From contig DASWKF010000091.1 in assembly GCA_036396795.1 (NCBI GenBank), positions 16,542-80,541 of the forward strand: a stretch of 64,000 nt of DNA, given 5' to 3'. Origin of the DNA: JAHEEM01 sp036396795. Its GTDB lineage: Bacteria; Pseudomonadota; Gammaproteobacteria; Steroidobacterales; Rariloculaceae. A model generated the notes under the pieces. It did no database searches, was not told where the DNA came from, and worked only from the letters and a program-made list of their open reading frames with translations. A program made the position numbers and the translations under genes. Shown here piece by piece: positions 45,989 to 54,382 of the stretch; within the stretch, counting starts at the first letter, position 1; every line of letters starts with the position of its first letter.

Positions 45989-47404
45989 ATGGCCTTCAGC
46001 GATTTTTTGAGCATTACGGCGTATCCGACGCTGTCTGCGGCGATTTGGCTGGTGTTTCTGGTCGCGTTGCTTTATCTGGCGCGAGGCTCGGGGCACAAGA
46101 TGATACTCGCCATCAGTCGCGCCCTGCATGAAGCCATGGCGCAGGCGGCCGACGCCCTCGGCCACGCCGAGAAGCAGCTTGCGACCCGCAACAGGGAGGT
46201 GCTTCTCGCTGCGGGGCGCGAAGCCAAGGAAAGGATCATCGAAAGGGAATTCGATCGAGTCGCCGCGAGCGTGGAAAAGGACCTGGGCGCTTATCCGCGT
46301 TTCCAGCGGCAGCTGAGCGAGTCGATCGTCAACATCGAGCAGGACTACCAGAAGACCGTCGACGTCCCTCCGGATCCGCCCGGGTGGGTCAAGGCGGTCG
46401 ACGCGGTGGCGAAGATCGATACGCGAGGCAACAGCCTCGTCGGCAATATTCTCGGTGACATCCACAAATCGCTGCTCAAAGCCCACGACCAGGCCATGAA
46501 CGAATACCGTTCGGCGAGCAGAACGCGCTACGAGCTGCTGCGACGCATGATGCCGACATGGCGGCGCATTCAGCAGAACCTCAATCATGTGACGAGAAGC
46601 GTGGAGAGCTTGCTCGAGCGTTCCCGGTCGATCGATCGGCATATGCACGAGTACGAGGAGATGGTGCGCGGCACGGATCGTGCCCTGCAGGTGTTGTCGT
46701 CCTCTTCGCTCGTGCAGTTTTTCGTCTCTGCCTTCGTGTTGATCGTGGCTGTCGGCGGCGCCGCGATCAACTTCTCCTTGATCGCCCGGCCGATGGCCGA
46801 AATGGTCGGTGGCACGAGTTTCATCGGAAACTTCAGAACCGCGGACATTGCCGCCTTGGTGATCATTCTCGTCGAGATATCCATGGGCCTGTTCCTGATG
46901 GAATCGCTGCGGATCACGCGCTTGTTTCCAATGATCGGCGCGCTGCCGGACAAGACCCGTGTGCGAATGATCTGGATTACGTTTTGCATACTCCTATTTC
47001 TCGCATCCGTCGAAGCGGGCCTGGCGTACATGCGGGAGATCCTGATGCAGGACGAGCTGGCGACCAGCGCATTGCTCAGAGGCGGGGTGATCGTGGAAAA
47101 CAACTTCGCGTGGATCACGACTGCGGCGCAGATGGGGATGGGCTTCACGCTGCCCTTCGCGCTCGTGTTCGTGGCGATTCCGCTGGAGACCTTCGTGCAC
47201 GCATTGCGGACCGTCGTAGGGCTTCTCGGCATCGGGTTGCTGCGCGTGACGGGCTTGCTGCTGCGAATCGCCGGCGGGCTCTTCCAGGTCGCGGGCTCCG
47301 TTCTCACGCGGCTTTACGACATGGTCATCTTCCTGCCTTTGTGGGCGGAGATGACGTTCTCGAAGCAGCAGAGCACGGATGCCTATTCGGAGGTGCGCCA
47401 ATGA
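45989..47404 (+). CDS. Riboswitch-controlled membrane protein with central coiled coil
   Basis: 471 residues; no family recognised. One N-terminal membrane segment (TLSAAIWLVFLVALLYLA, about residues 11-28), a long, charged helical region to about residue 235 (ALHEAMAQAADALGHAEKQL, RIIEREFDRVAASVEKDL, RSVESLLERSRSIDRHMHEYEEM), then about four membrane segments: LVQFFVSAFVLIVAVGGAA, ALVIILVEISMGLFLMES, MIWITFCILLFLASVEAGL and MGFTLPFALVFVAIPL, with amphipathic helices to the end. ATG at 45989 is chosen; an earlier start 11 codons upstream is possible. The stop overlaps the vWA gene (ATGA). Scaffold-like architecture; a channel or surface-assembly role would be a guess. Confidence 0.8.
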   Translation: MAFSDFLSITAYPTLSAAIWLVFLVALLYLARGSGHKMILAISRALHEAMAQAADALGHAEKQLATRNREVLLAAGREAKERIIEREFDRVAASVEKDLGAYPRFQRQLSESIVNIEQDYQKTVDVPPDPPGWVKAVDAVAKIDTRGNSLVGNILGDIHKSLLKAHDQAMNEYRSASRTRYELLRRMMPTWRRIQQNLNHVTRSVESLLERSRSIDRHMHEYEEMVRGTDRALQVLSSSSLVQFFVSAFVLIVAVGGAAINFSLIARPMAEMVGGTSFIGNFRTADIAALVIILVEISMGLFLMESLRITRLFPMIGALPDKTRVRMIWITFCILLFLASVEAGLAYMREILMQDELATSALLRGGVIVENNFAWITTAAQMGMGFTLPFALVFVAIPLETFVHALRTVVGLLGIGLLRVTGLLLRIAGGLFQVAGSVLTRLYDMVIFLPLWAEMTFSKQQSTDAYSEVRQ

Positions 47405-48039
47405 ACCTGCGTGTCTGCGTGGCGGCAGCGGCGGCGATCACGGCCGCGTGCTCGGATTCCGGTCCCAGGAATACCGGCGTCTACTTGCTGCTCGACACTT
47501 CGGGTACCTATACGGCCCAGCTCGACAAAGCCGAGCAAATCATCAACTACACGCTGACGCGCTTGGACGGAACCGACTCGTTCGCCGTCGCGAGAATCGA
47601 CACGGGTAGCTTCAGCGAACGGGACATCGTCGCCAAAGTCACTTTCGACGACCGTCCCAGCGCTGCGAACGGGCAGAAGCGCCTGTTCTCGGAAACCGTC
47701 CACGACTTTGTCAGCGGCGTTCGACCGGCAAGCAATACGGATATCACCGGCGGCCTGCTTCAGGCGGTCGAATTCCTCAACGAGAAGGAAACCGGCCGAA
47801 AGACGATTTTCCTGTTCTCGGACCTCAAGGAGGATCTCCAAGAGGGTTACGTTCGGAATATCGCCATTCCTCTGGACGGCTTCGAGGTCGTCGCATTGAA
47901 CGTCACCAAGCTCAACAGCGACAACATCGATCCGCGCGAGTACCTGGACCGGCTCGAAATGTGGCGGCAGAGAGTCGAGACCGAAGGCGGCTCGTGGCGT
48001 GTCATCAATGATTTGGACCGGCTGGAGACGCTGCTCTAG
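47401..48039 (+). CDS. von Willebrand factor A-domain lipoprotein
   Basis: 212 residues. A signal with lipobox ITAAC (Cys17) predicts lipid anchoring. The vWA fold starts at TGVYLLLDTSGTYTAQL with MIDAS residues Asp32, Ser34 and Thr36 (DxSxT). The second MIDAS Thr is in NTDITGGLLQAVEFL and the metal Asp in TIFLFSDLKEDL, so the metal site looks complete. It probably binds a protein ligand in the envelope. The ATGA overlap with the upstream membrane protein indicates coupled synthesis, and both sit behind the c-di-GMP riboswitch. No MoxR ATPase or second vWA gene is nearby, which separates it from the common MoxR-vWA clusters. Confidence 0.85.
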   Translation: MNLRVCVAAAAAITAACSDSGPRNTGVYLLLDTSGTYTAQLDKAEQIINYTLTRLDGTDSFAVARIDTGSFSERDIVAKVTFDDRPSAANGQKRLFSETVHDFVSGVRPASNTDITGGLLQAVEFLNEKETGRKTIFLFSDLKEDLQEGYVRNIAIPLDGFEVVALNVTKLNSDNIDPREYLDRLEMWRQRVETEGGSWRVINDLDRLETLL

Positions 48040-48099
48040 ACTACGGTCTGGATCCGAGACTGCGGTGTCGGCGCGGCCATTGCCTTGAATCCGTTAACC

Positions 48100-48753
48100 A
48101 TGGACATGAACGGAGACGGCGGGTTCACGCTCGGCGACGTTTGGCCGTGGCTGCTGCAGTGCTTTTTCCTCCCGGGCGATTACCTCTTGTGGATCTGCCT
48201 GACCTTCACCCCCGGCTTCGCGCGGTTCCTCGAGCTTGGCCCGGCGGACTACGGGGGTCTCGCGTCCGGAATCGTATCGGCGGTCTTTTGGCTGGTGGCA
48301 GCAACCTTTCTCGGCGCGTCCTACAACGTTCTACGCAGCGCCGACCGCGCCGTCTCCGCCGCGATTGCGCGCACTTGGAGTGAATGTCGCCGGGGCATGC
48401 GCGTGGCGAGAATTCGATTGGCTTGCCGCTTTCGCGGCATCAAACTTGGATTGCCTCTGCCGAGGCAAAATGCTCAGCCTGAGGTCGCCCTCGACGAGAT
48501 CGAGCTCAGCGATCTGGAATTTGAGGTGCTGCGCTCGCATGCGTTCCTCGCCGCCGGATACGTCTACACGGCAAGCGATATTGCGGGCTCTCTGGCCGTA
48601 CGCAGATCTCAGGCGCAACAGGCGCTCGATAGACTCAAGACTCTGGGGTTGCTGGAAAGCGCATTGAGCGCCAGCGACGGCGAAAGCGGCTACCGCCTGA
48701 GCCGCGCCGGACAGTTCCTGTTGATGGCGCGATCCGGCGCGGCGGGCGCCTAG
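48100..48753 (+). CDS. Membrane protein with EF-hand-like loop and helix-turn-helix-like tail
   Basis: 217 residues; no family named. Residues 2-13 read DMNGDGGFTLGD, matching an EF-hand loop (Asp, Asn, Asp-Gly, hydrophobic, final Asp). Two membrane segments follow (WLLQCFFLPGDYLLWICLTF and GIVSAVFWLVAATFLGA). The soluble C-terminal half contains a winged-helix-like stretch (AGYVYTASDIAGSLAVRRSQAQQALDRLKTLGLLES). ATG at 48100 is used; a TTG at 48085 and an ATG at 48106 are alternatives, none with a good Shine-Dalgarno. It lies 60 bp after the vWA gene, so it is probably the third gene of the riboswitch unit, but this link is weaker. Confidence 0.7.
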   Translation: MDMNGDGGFTLGDVWPWLLQCFFLPGDYLLWICLTFTPGFARFLELGPADYGGLASGIVSAVFWLVAATFLGASYNVLRSADRAVSAAIARTWSECRRGMRVARIRLACRFRGIKLGLPLPRQNAQPEVALDEIELSDLEFEVLRSHAFLAAGYVYTASDIAGSLAVRRSQAQQALDRLKTLGLLESALSASDGESGYRLSRAGQFLLMARSGAAGA

Positions 48754-48761
48754 CCCGGCGT

Positions 48762-49337
48762 TTACGGTCTGGGCTCTACCGGAAACTGGCTGAAAACCTG
48801 CGGCACGACGGCATCGACGGTTGCTCGCACGTTTTGGCGAGCTTCTTCGGTCAACCTGCCGATGGCGATTCCTTCCCAAACGAGCTGCTGGCGGGCCGCG
48901 TCGGCGACATCGATGTTCAAGGTGCCCTCCGTGTATTGAGAGACATCGATCTCCGAGTACTCTTGCCAGCCGACGTAGAATCCGCGCCGGTACCTGTAGT
49001 ATCCGACACCGAATGTCGGGCTTGCGACCGTTCTGGTTTGGGTTCTCTCGCGTGTCTCGACGTAGAAGTTTACGAGCAGTTCCCCGCCCTGCGGGACACG
49101 GCGGAAGCCCCGCGCCGCCATTTCTCGATCCACGGCTGCCTTGAGAAACTGCGTCAACAACGATTCCGGAGCGCCCGGTTCCTCAGTACCGAGCTGAGGC
49201 ACGTAGCTGTATGTGGAATAACTGGAGAAATCCGCCTCGGGGTTCGAGGACGAGTAGATTCGAGGGTTGGTCGCGCAAGCCGCTAGTATCGCGACCGGCA
49301 CCAGCCAATAGGTATGCCGCCAGTTTGTGCCGCTCAT
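48762..49337 (-). CDS. DUF4136 lipoprotein
   Basis: 191 residues. Lipobox LAAC at about residues 18-21 (PVAILAACATNPRI), then the DUF4136 pattern: PEADFSSYSTYSYVP, VDREMAARGFRRVPQGGELLVNFYV, and the closing YTEGTLNIDVADAARQQLVWEGIAIGRL. Periplasmic or outer-membrane lipoprotein of unknown function. Convergent with the preceding cassette (8 bp between stops) and downstream of the ABC permease on the same strand. Confidence 0.86.
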   Translation of the reverse strand: MSGTNWRHTYWLVPVAILAACATNPRIYSSSNPEADFSSYSTYSYVPQLGTEEPGAPESLLTQFLKAAVDREMAARGFRRVPQGGELLVNFYVETRERTQTRTVASPTFGVGYYRYRRGFYVGWQEYSEIDVSQYTEGTLNIDVADAARQQLVWEGIAIGRLTEEARQNVRATVDAVVPQVFSQFPVEPRP

Positions 49338-49406
49338 CGCCGCTCACCTGTTCTCGTGGAGTGCAAGGAATCTTACCGGCAAGCTGCCGCGTGCGGCAAT
49401 TTCGGT

Positions 49407-51905
49407 CTATACGTCCCTTAGAACCGTTGCCGGCGCGGCGCGAGCCGCTCGCCAGGTCTGCCCGGCGACAGTCACCCATGCCAGCAGTAAGGTCATTGCG
49501 AAGGCCGCCACGAACGGCAGCGCGGTGAGGTCGATGGGGACGACGAAGAACCGCAAGTAAGCTCGAGCCGCGAGATAGGCGAGCGGCCACGCCGCCAAGT
49601 TAGCGACGATCACGGGACTCGAGAATTCCCTCATGAGCAAGAACACGATCTGCCGCGTGCTCGCGCCCATTGTCTTACGAATCGCGATTTCCGGAAGCCG
49701 GCGACGGGTGCTCAGAATCGCCATGCCCAGCAAGCCCATGGCGGAAATGAGAATCGCAAAGGCCGCAAGCCCGAGGAAGACACCGCTCATGCGCCTGAAG
49801 TTCTCGTACCGGGTGTCGAAGATGTCGTCGATGAAGCGCCTTTCGAGCGCAATGTCGGGCCCGAGCCTGTGCCAGGTCTCGTCTATCCGGTCCAGCGTCC
49901 CCGTCAAATCGGCGGTGCTGATGCGCGCGACCTGGAAAGGCAGATCTGATCCGAGCATGAAAATCGTGGACCGAGGCCCGGTCGTCCTCCAGCTCAGGGC
50001 CTTGTCGTCGACGACACCGATGATGCGCAACGGTTGCACGGTACCACCGGCGAAGGCCTGCATGAGCTTGCGCGAGACATAGACGAGTTGCTCGACGGCG
50101 TCTTGCGGAGATTCGTAGCCGAACTCCTCCACGAAGGACCGATCTACGACGATACTCATGGGGTTTTCCGGCTTTCCCCACTCCGAGGTGTTCTCGACTC
50201 GCGCCGGATCGAACGCACGTCCGGCGAGCACGGTCATCTGGAAGGTCGAAAAAAAATCATAACCGACGTAGCGCAATATGGTGTTGCGCTCGGCGGCCGT
50301 GGCTTCGGGAGACGTGCTCAGAGACATCTCCATATAACCGCTCCAAGGCAGCGGTTGCATGTCGGTCACCGCGGACACGCCGGGAATAGTCAGCAGCTCG
50401 GTGCGTAGCGTCTCGGCTTCGATATGCGTCGTGTTGCTCGGGTTGGAGACCGCAAGCAGCGGTTCCGTCGTCACGCCGAAGCCGATGCGCTTCAAGGCCT
50501 CATTCTGTAAGAGGATGATGGCGACTGCGATGAGCAGGAAGCTGGCCGCAAAGAACTGCAGCCCGACGAGGACTCCGGAAAGACCGTGACGCAGGCGCCT
50601 CGCTGGACCATGAAGCGACACGATCGGTCGAACGCGCGAGAGGATCACGGCCGGATAAGTGCCGGCCGCGATGCTTACGGCTACGATCACGCCCAAGAAT
50701 CCCAGCCAGTAGGTTCCACTGGAAAGCACGATGGCCGTCAGATCGATTTGGGCGGAAGCCCGAACCATGGGCGCGACGGCCAGCAGCAGACCGAAAGCCA
50801 ATATCGAGGCAACCGCCGTCAGCGCTGCAGCTTCGAGCAGATGCTGAGCGGCGATTTGCCTCGCTCGCGCTCCGACGACCTTGCGCACGGCGATCGCCCG
50901 CGCTCCACCGAGCGCGACGGACGTCGCCACGTTCGCATAGTTGATTCCCCCGACGACCAGCACGAGGCTGCCGAGCAGCAGTAAGGCGCCGGCCTTCGAT
51001 AGCGCGCCGCCCCTCAAGAAGCCCGCGCCTAGTCCGCTCAGGTTCAGCAGGGTGGTCATCGGCTCGAGCCCGAATTCGAGCTCGGCGAACTCGTGCTGCG
51101 CAAGCGGAATATGAGCTGCGGCAAATCGATCGAGCTGACCCATCAGCGCGACCGGTGTGATCGAACCATCCTCGGGGAACAACACGTAGGTGATCGTGGC
51201 CGCATAGAGCCAGTTTTCCGGCGGAGGCGGCGCCTCCGGAGGACGGCCGATTTCCTGTAAGGCATCGAAGACGTCGCGGGAAGCGAGCAAGTCGAAACGC
51301 ACCGGGGCCGAGGCCGAGCGTCCCATGTGGGACGGCTCCGGGATCGCGGCGATGACACCCGTGATCGTGGTGTCGACGGAGTTCTGCAGCAGTAGCGGCT
51401 GGCCTAGCGGGGTCTCGTCACCGAATAGGTTTTGGGCCAATTCCTGCGAGACGACGACGCTCCTCGGCTGGTTCAGTGCTTCGACGGGATTGCCGAGCAG
51501 GAAGGGCAGATCGAAGATTCGCAGGAATTCGGCGTCGGCGGTGGCGGCATAGGCACGCGAGACCCGACCTCCCGCCGAAACCATTGCGTTTTGGTCAATG
51601 AAGGCAAGACGCGCGACAGCCTCGAGGCTCGGATAGTCGACGCGCAGGTATTCCGCCAGGTGGTCGTTGACTCTGGGAATCGAGCCCATGTCGGCGCGGC
51701 CGTCGCGGAACGACATCGCGGTCGAGACGATGTAGGTGCGCTCGGCATTGGCGAAGTGCCGATCGCTGCTGTTCCAGAAAGTCGTCAGGGCGTAGGCAAA
51801 GACGAAGCAGCTCAAGCCCAGTGCCAGCGTCAGGACATTGAGCAGCGAGATCACGGGTCTGGCGCGCAGGTTTCGCCAGGTCACGAGCCAGTAGTGTCCC
51901 AGCAT
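49407..51905 (-). CDS. MacB/FtsX-type ABC transporter permease, no adjacent ATPase
   Basis: 832 residues in a duplicated layout: N-terminal membrane segment (LLNVLTLALGLSCFVFAYAL), a large periplasmic MacB_PCD domain, a three-segment FtsX domain (LLLLGSLVLVVGGINYANV and following), a second periplasmic domain and a second FtsX domain (VFLGLAAFAILISAMGLLGMA, RRRLPEIAIRKTMGAS). The RKTMGAS motif is typical of macrolide/lipoprotein-type permeases. ATG at 51905 has a GGGGGAG 8 nt upstream. No ATPase gene lies within the window next to it, so its partner must be elsewhere. Transport or mechanotransmission cargo is unknown. Confidence 0.88.
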   Translation of the reverse strand: MLGHYWLVTWRNLRARPVISLLNVLTLALGLSCFVFAYALTTFWNSSDRHFANAERTYIVSTAMSFRDGRADMGSIPRVNDHLAEYLRVDYPSLEAVARLAFIDQNAMVSAGGRVSRAYAATADAEFLRIFDLPFLLGNPVEALNQPRSVVVSQELAQNLFGDETPLGQPLLLQNSVDTTITGVIAAIPEPSHMGRSASAPVRFDLLASRDVFDALQEIGRPPEAPPPPENWLYAATITYVLFPEDGSITPVALMGQLDRFAAAHIPLAQHEFAELEFGLEPMTTLLNLSGLGAGFLRGGALSKAGALLLLGSLVLVVGGINYANVATSVALGGARAIAVRKVVGARARQIAAQHLLEAAALTAVASILAFGLLLAVAPMVRASAQIDLTAIVLSSGTYWLGFLGVIVAVSIAAGTYPAVILSRVRPIVSLHGPARRLRHGLSGVLVGLQFFAASFLLIAVAIILLQNEALKRIGFGVTTEPLLAVSNPSNTTHIEAETLRTELLTIPGVSAVTDMQPLPWSGYMEMSLSTSPEATAAERNTILRYVGYDFFSTFQMTVLAGRAFDPARVENTSEWGKPENPMSIVVDRSFVEEFGYESPQDAVEQLVYVSRKLMQAFAGGTVQPLRIIGVVDDKALSWRTTGPRSTIFMLGSDLPFQVARISTADLTGTLDRIDETWHRLGPDIALERRFIDDIFDTRYENFRRMSGVFLGLAAFAILISAMGLLGMAILSTRRRLPEIAIRKTMGASTRQIVFLLMREFSSPVIVANLAAWPLAYLAARAYLRFFVVPIDLTALPFVAAFAMTLLLAWVTVAGQTWRAARAAPATVLRDV

Positions 51906-51937
51906 CAGCCCGTCTCCCCCAAGAGCACTCAGGGCCG

Positions 51938-51966
51938 AATATATACTGTTTAGTTCAAGGTATAAA
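51938..51966 (-). promoter_or_regulatory. Promoter of the ABC permease gene
   Basis: On the minus strand: -35 TTTATA (51966-51961), 17-bp spacer, -10 TATATT (51943-51938), about 30 bp before the ATG. The remaining part of the 309-bp gap (51967-52214) holds no clear gene; an open frame from 52050 precedes the NUDIX gene but lacks coding character. Confidence 0.5.
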
Positions 51967-52214
51967 GCCCCGTGCATGGGCCGGGCTGCCCCCTGGCCGT
52001 TGCGCGCCCCACGGTTGAATCAAATTAATCCGTCCACCGTCACGTTTGCGTGATAATGAAGTGCCTTAGGCTTCTTCCGTTCCCGAACCCGCCAGGGTGG
52101 CGGCGGAGCCTCGAAAAGAGGCACATTTACCGGTATTTACACCTGGGACTGCAAGCGGAGTCGAGCGGCATGGCTCGCTCCGGCGATGCCCGGATGAAGG
52201 CGGAGCGGAAGACG

Positions 52215-52787
52215 ATGGACGACGACGAGCTGGTCTGGGAGAAGGTCAGGAGTGAAGCCGGCCCCGAGCTGCCGCTGTTCAGCGTGCGTTTCGATTTCAT
52301 GCGGCACCCGACCAGCGCCAAGACCTTCAAGCGGTTGGTTCTCGAATCGGTCGACTGGGTCAACGTGGTCGCGGTGACTCGCGACGGCTTGGTTGTCACA
52401 GTCGAGCAGTATCGTTTCGGCTCCGGCGAGATCGGCACCGAGCCTGCGGCCGGCATCGTGTCGCCGGGGGAGCCGCATCTCGCGGCAGCAAAGCGCGAGC
52501 TGCTCGAGGAGACGGGCTATGGAAACGGCGACTGGCGCTACCTCGGATCGGTTCAGCCGAATCCTGCGATTCACGACAATCTTTGCCATCACTGGCTGGC
52601 GGACGGCGTCGTGCGCCTGAGCGAGCCGAGCCTCGACGAGGGGGAGGCGATTCGCGTGCGTTTGATGACGCCACAGGAGCTTCGCGAGGCCGTCGCCGCC
52701 GGGCGAATTCGGCACACCTTGGCGTTGTCCGCGCTATCACGAGTCTTCCAGCTATGGGAGCCGTCACATCCCGCGGTGGCCGGGTGA
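52215..52787 (+). CDS. NUDIX hydrolase (ADP-sugar pyrophosphatase-like)
   Basis: 190 residues. The NUDIX box is intact: GEPHLAAAKRELLEETGY (G-x5-E-x7-REL-x-EE-x-G, about residues 91-108). An N-terminal beta domain (LPLFSVRFDFMRHP, VVTVEQYRFGSG) is typical of ADP-ribose/ADP-glucose pyrophosphatases. It leads the glycogen operon and its stop overlaps malQ (GTGA), so hydrolysis of ADP-glucose or another sugar nucleotide is plausible. ATG at 52215 is chosen over longer frames because the extra N-terminal residues look non-coding. Substrate not proven. Confidence 0.85.
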   Translation: MDDDELVWEKVRSEAGPELPLFSVRFDFMRHPTSAKTFKRLVLESVDWVNVVAVTRDGLVVTVEQYRFGSGEIGTEPAAGIVSPGEPHLAAAKRELLEETGYGNGDWRYLGSVQPNPAIHDNLCHHWLADGVVRLSEPSLDEGEAIRVRLMTPQELREAVAAGRIRHTLALSALSRVFQLWEPSHPAVAG

Positions 52788-54376
52788 GCGCCGAGGCGAA
52801 TATTCCGGTCTCGAGCTTCATTCCCCGTCGAACCGCGGGCGTGTTCTTGCACTTGACCTCTCTTCCGGGCGATCACGGCATCGGCGAGCTCGGAAACGCG
52901 GCATTTCAGTTTGTCGATTTCTTGGCTGCCGCCGGTCTCGGCGTTTGGCAGTTTCTGCCGACCGGGCCTACCGGCTATGGCAACTCTCCGTACCAATCCT
53001 CGTCCGTGTACGCCGGCAACCCGCTGCTGATCGAGCTGCGCGCGCTGCACGACCGGGGGCTCGTAACGGCACGCGAGCTTGCCGTGTTCACGAGCCTGAC
53101 TCGCGGCAGCGTCGACTATCCAAAGCTGACTCCGCTGAAAACCCAGCTGCTGGCGCGCGCCGGCGGTCGTTTCATGACCAGGGCGGCGACGAAGGAGCGG
53201 CAGGCCCGCGATGAGTTCGTCGCCGAGCACGACACGGTCTGGCTGCACGACTTCGCGCTATTCGAAGTGCTGAAGGCCATGCACCAGGAACGTGCATGGA
53301 GCGAATGGGATCGAGCCTATGTTCTGCGCGATCCCGACGCGCTCAGGACGTTGGAAGAAGCCGCTCATCTGCAGATCGACACGGCCAAGTCCCTACAGTT
53401 CTTGTTCTTCGAGCAATGGAGGGAATTGAAAACATACGCAGCCAGCCGTGGAGTCCGGCTCATGGGGGACGTGCCGATCTATGTCGCGCTCGATAGCGCG
53501 GATGCCTGGGCGCATCCGGAGCTGCTGAACCTGGACGCGAGCGGTCAGCCGACCGAGGTCGCCGGCGTGCCGCCGGATTACTTCAGCAACGACGGGCAGC
53601 TCTGGGGCAATCCTCTGTATCGCTGGGACCGGCATGCTGCCGACGGCTATCAGTGGTGGATCTCACGGCTCGGGCACGCAGTCGACATGGCCGACTACAT
53701 CCGGCTCGATCATTTTCGAGGTTTCGAGGCTTACTGGGCCGTGCCGGCCGGGGCCGAATCCGCGACATCCGGGGAGTGGCGAGCCGGACCGGGCGAGGCG
53801 CTTTTCGACGCCTTGCAGTCGGCGCTCGGCCGACTCCCCATCGTTGCCGAAGACCTCGGCGTCATCACGGCCGAGGTCGAGGACCTACGCGATCGATACG
53901 GTTTGCCGGGCATGAAGGTATTGCAGTTTCTGGTCTCCGGGGAGGAATTCGACCCAGCCTCCATCCCGCCGAACTGCGTGTGCTACACGGGAACCCATGA
54001 TAACGACACCACGCTGGGTTGGTATCGAGGCGGAGGAGGCGACGCCCGAACCGAGAAGGACGTCGAGCATACGCAGGCCAACGTGCTCAAGCACACTCAC
54101 GGCACGCCGGTGACGATACACGAGGACTTGATCAAGCTGGCGTTCTCGACGAGCGCGTCGCTTGCAATCGCTCCGATGCAGGACTACCTCGGGCTCGATT
54201 CATCGGCAAGGATGAACATGCCCGGCAGCAGCGCCGAGGGCAACTGGCGATGGCGTCTGCGAACGGAGCAGCTGACACAAGACTTGTGCGAAACGATCCG
54301 CCAAATGGTCATCGAATCGGGTCGCGCGCTCTGTGTCGATGCTAAGATTGAGTACGCAGCATCCGACGATTACTGA
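52784..54376 (+). CDS. malQ: 4-alpha-glucanotransferase (MalQ)
   Basis: 530 residues, glycoside hydrolase family 77. Start region GVFLHLTSLPGDHGIGELG, QFLPTGPTGYGNSPYQSSSVYAGNP, catalytic nucleophile in ADYIRLDHFRGFEAYW, acid/base Glu in IVAEDLG and CVCYTGTHDNDTTLGW with the third catalytic Asp. It rearranges maltodextrins by transferring glucan chains. GTG at 52784 overlaps the NUDIX stop; an ATG 10 codons upstream (52754) is the alternative. Followed by glgC after 6 bp. Confidence 0.95.
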   Translation: MSAEANIPVSSFIPRRTAGVFLHLTSLPGDHGIGELGNAAFQFVDFLAAAGLGVWQFLPTGPTGYGNSPYQSSSVYAGNPLLIELRALHDRGLVTARELAVFTSLTRGSVDYPKLTPLKTQLLARAGGRFMTRAATKERQARDEFVAEHDTVWLHDFALFEVLKAMHQERAWSEWDRAYVLRDPDALRTLEEAAHLQIDTAKSLQFLFFEQWRELKTYAASRGVRLMGDVPIYVALDSADAWAHPELLNLDASGQPTEVAGVPPDYFSNDGQLWGNPLYRWDRHAADGYQWWISRLGHAVDMADYIRLDHFRGFEAYWAVPAGAESATSGEWRAGPGEALFDALQSALGRLPIVAEDLGVITAEVEDLRDRYGLPGMKVLQFLVSGEEFDPASIPPNCVCYTGTHDNDTTLGWYRGGGGDARTEKDVEHTQANVLKHTHGTPVTIHEDLIKLAFSTSASLAIAPMQDYLGLDSSARMNMPGSSAEGNWRWRLRTEQLTQDLCETIRQMVIESGRALCVDAKIEYAASDDY

Positions 54377-54382
54377 ACGATA

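Noticed and set aside
45989..48039. MoxR-vWA chaperone cluster
   Set aside because: No AAA+ MoxR ATPase or DUF58 protein lies nearby, and the partner is a different kind of membrane protein.
52583..52784. N-terminal extension of MalQ upstream of 52784
   Set aside because: It runs out of frame through the NUDIX gene with no similarity to MalQ; the GTGA overlap is the natural junction.
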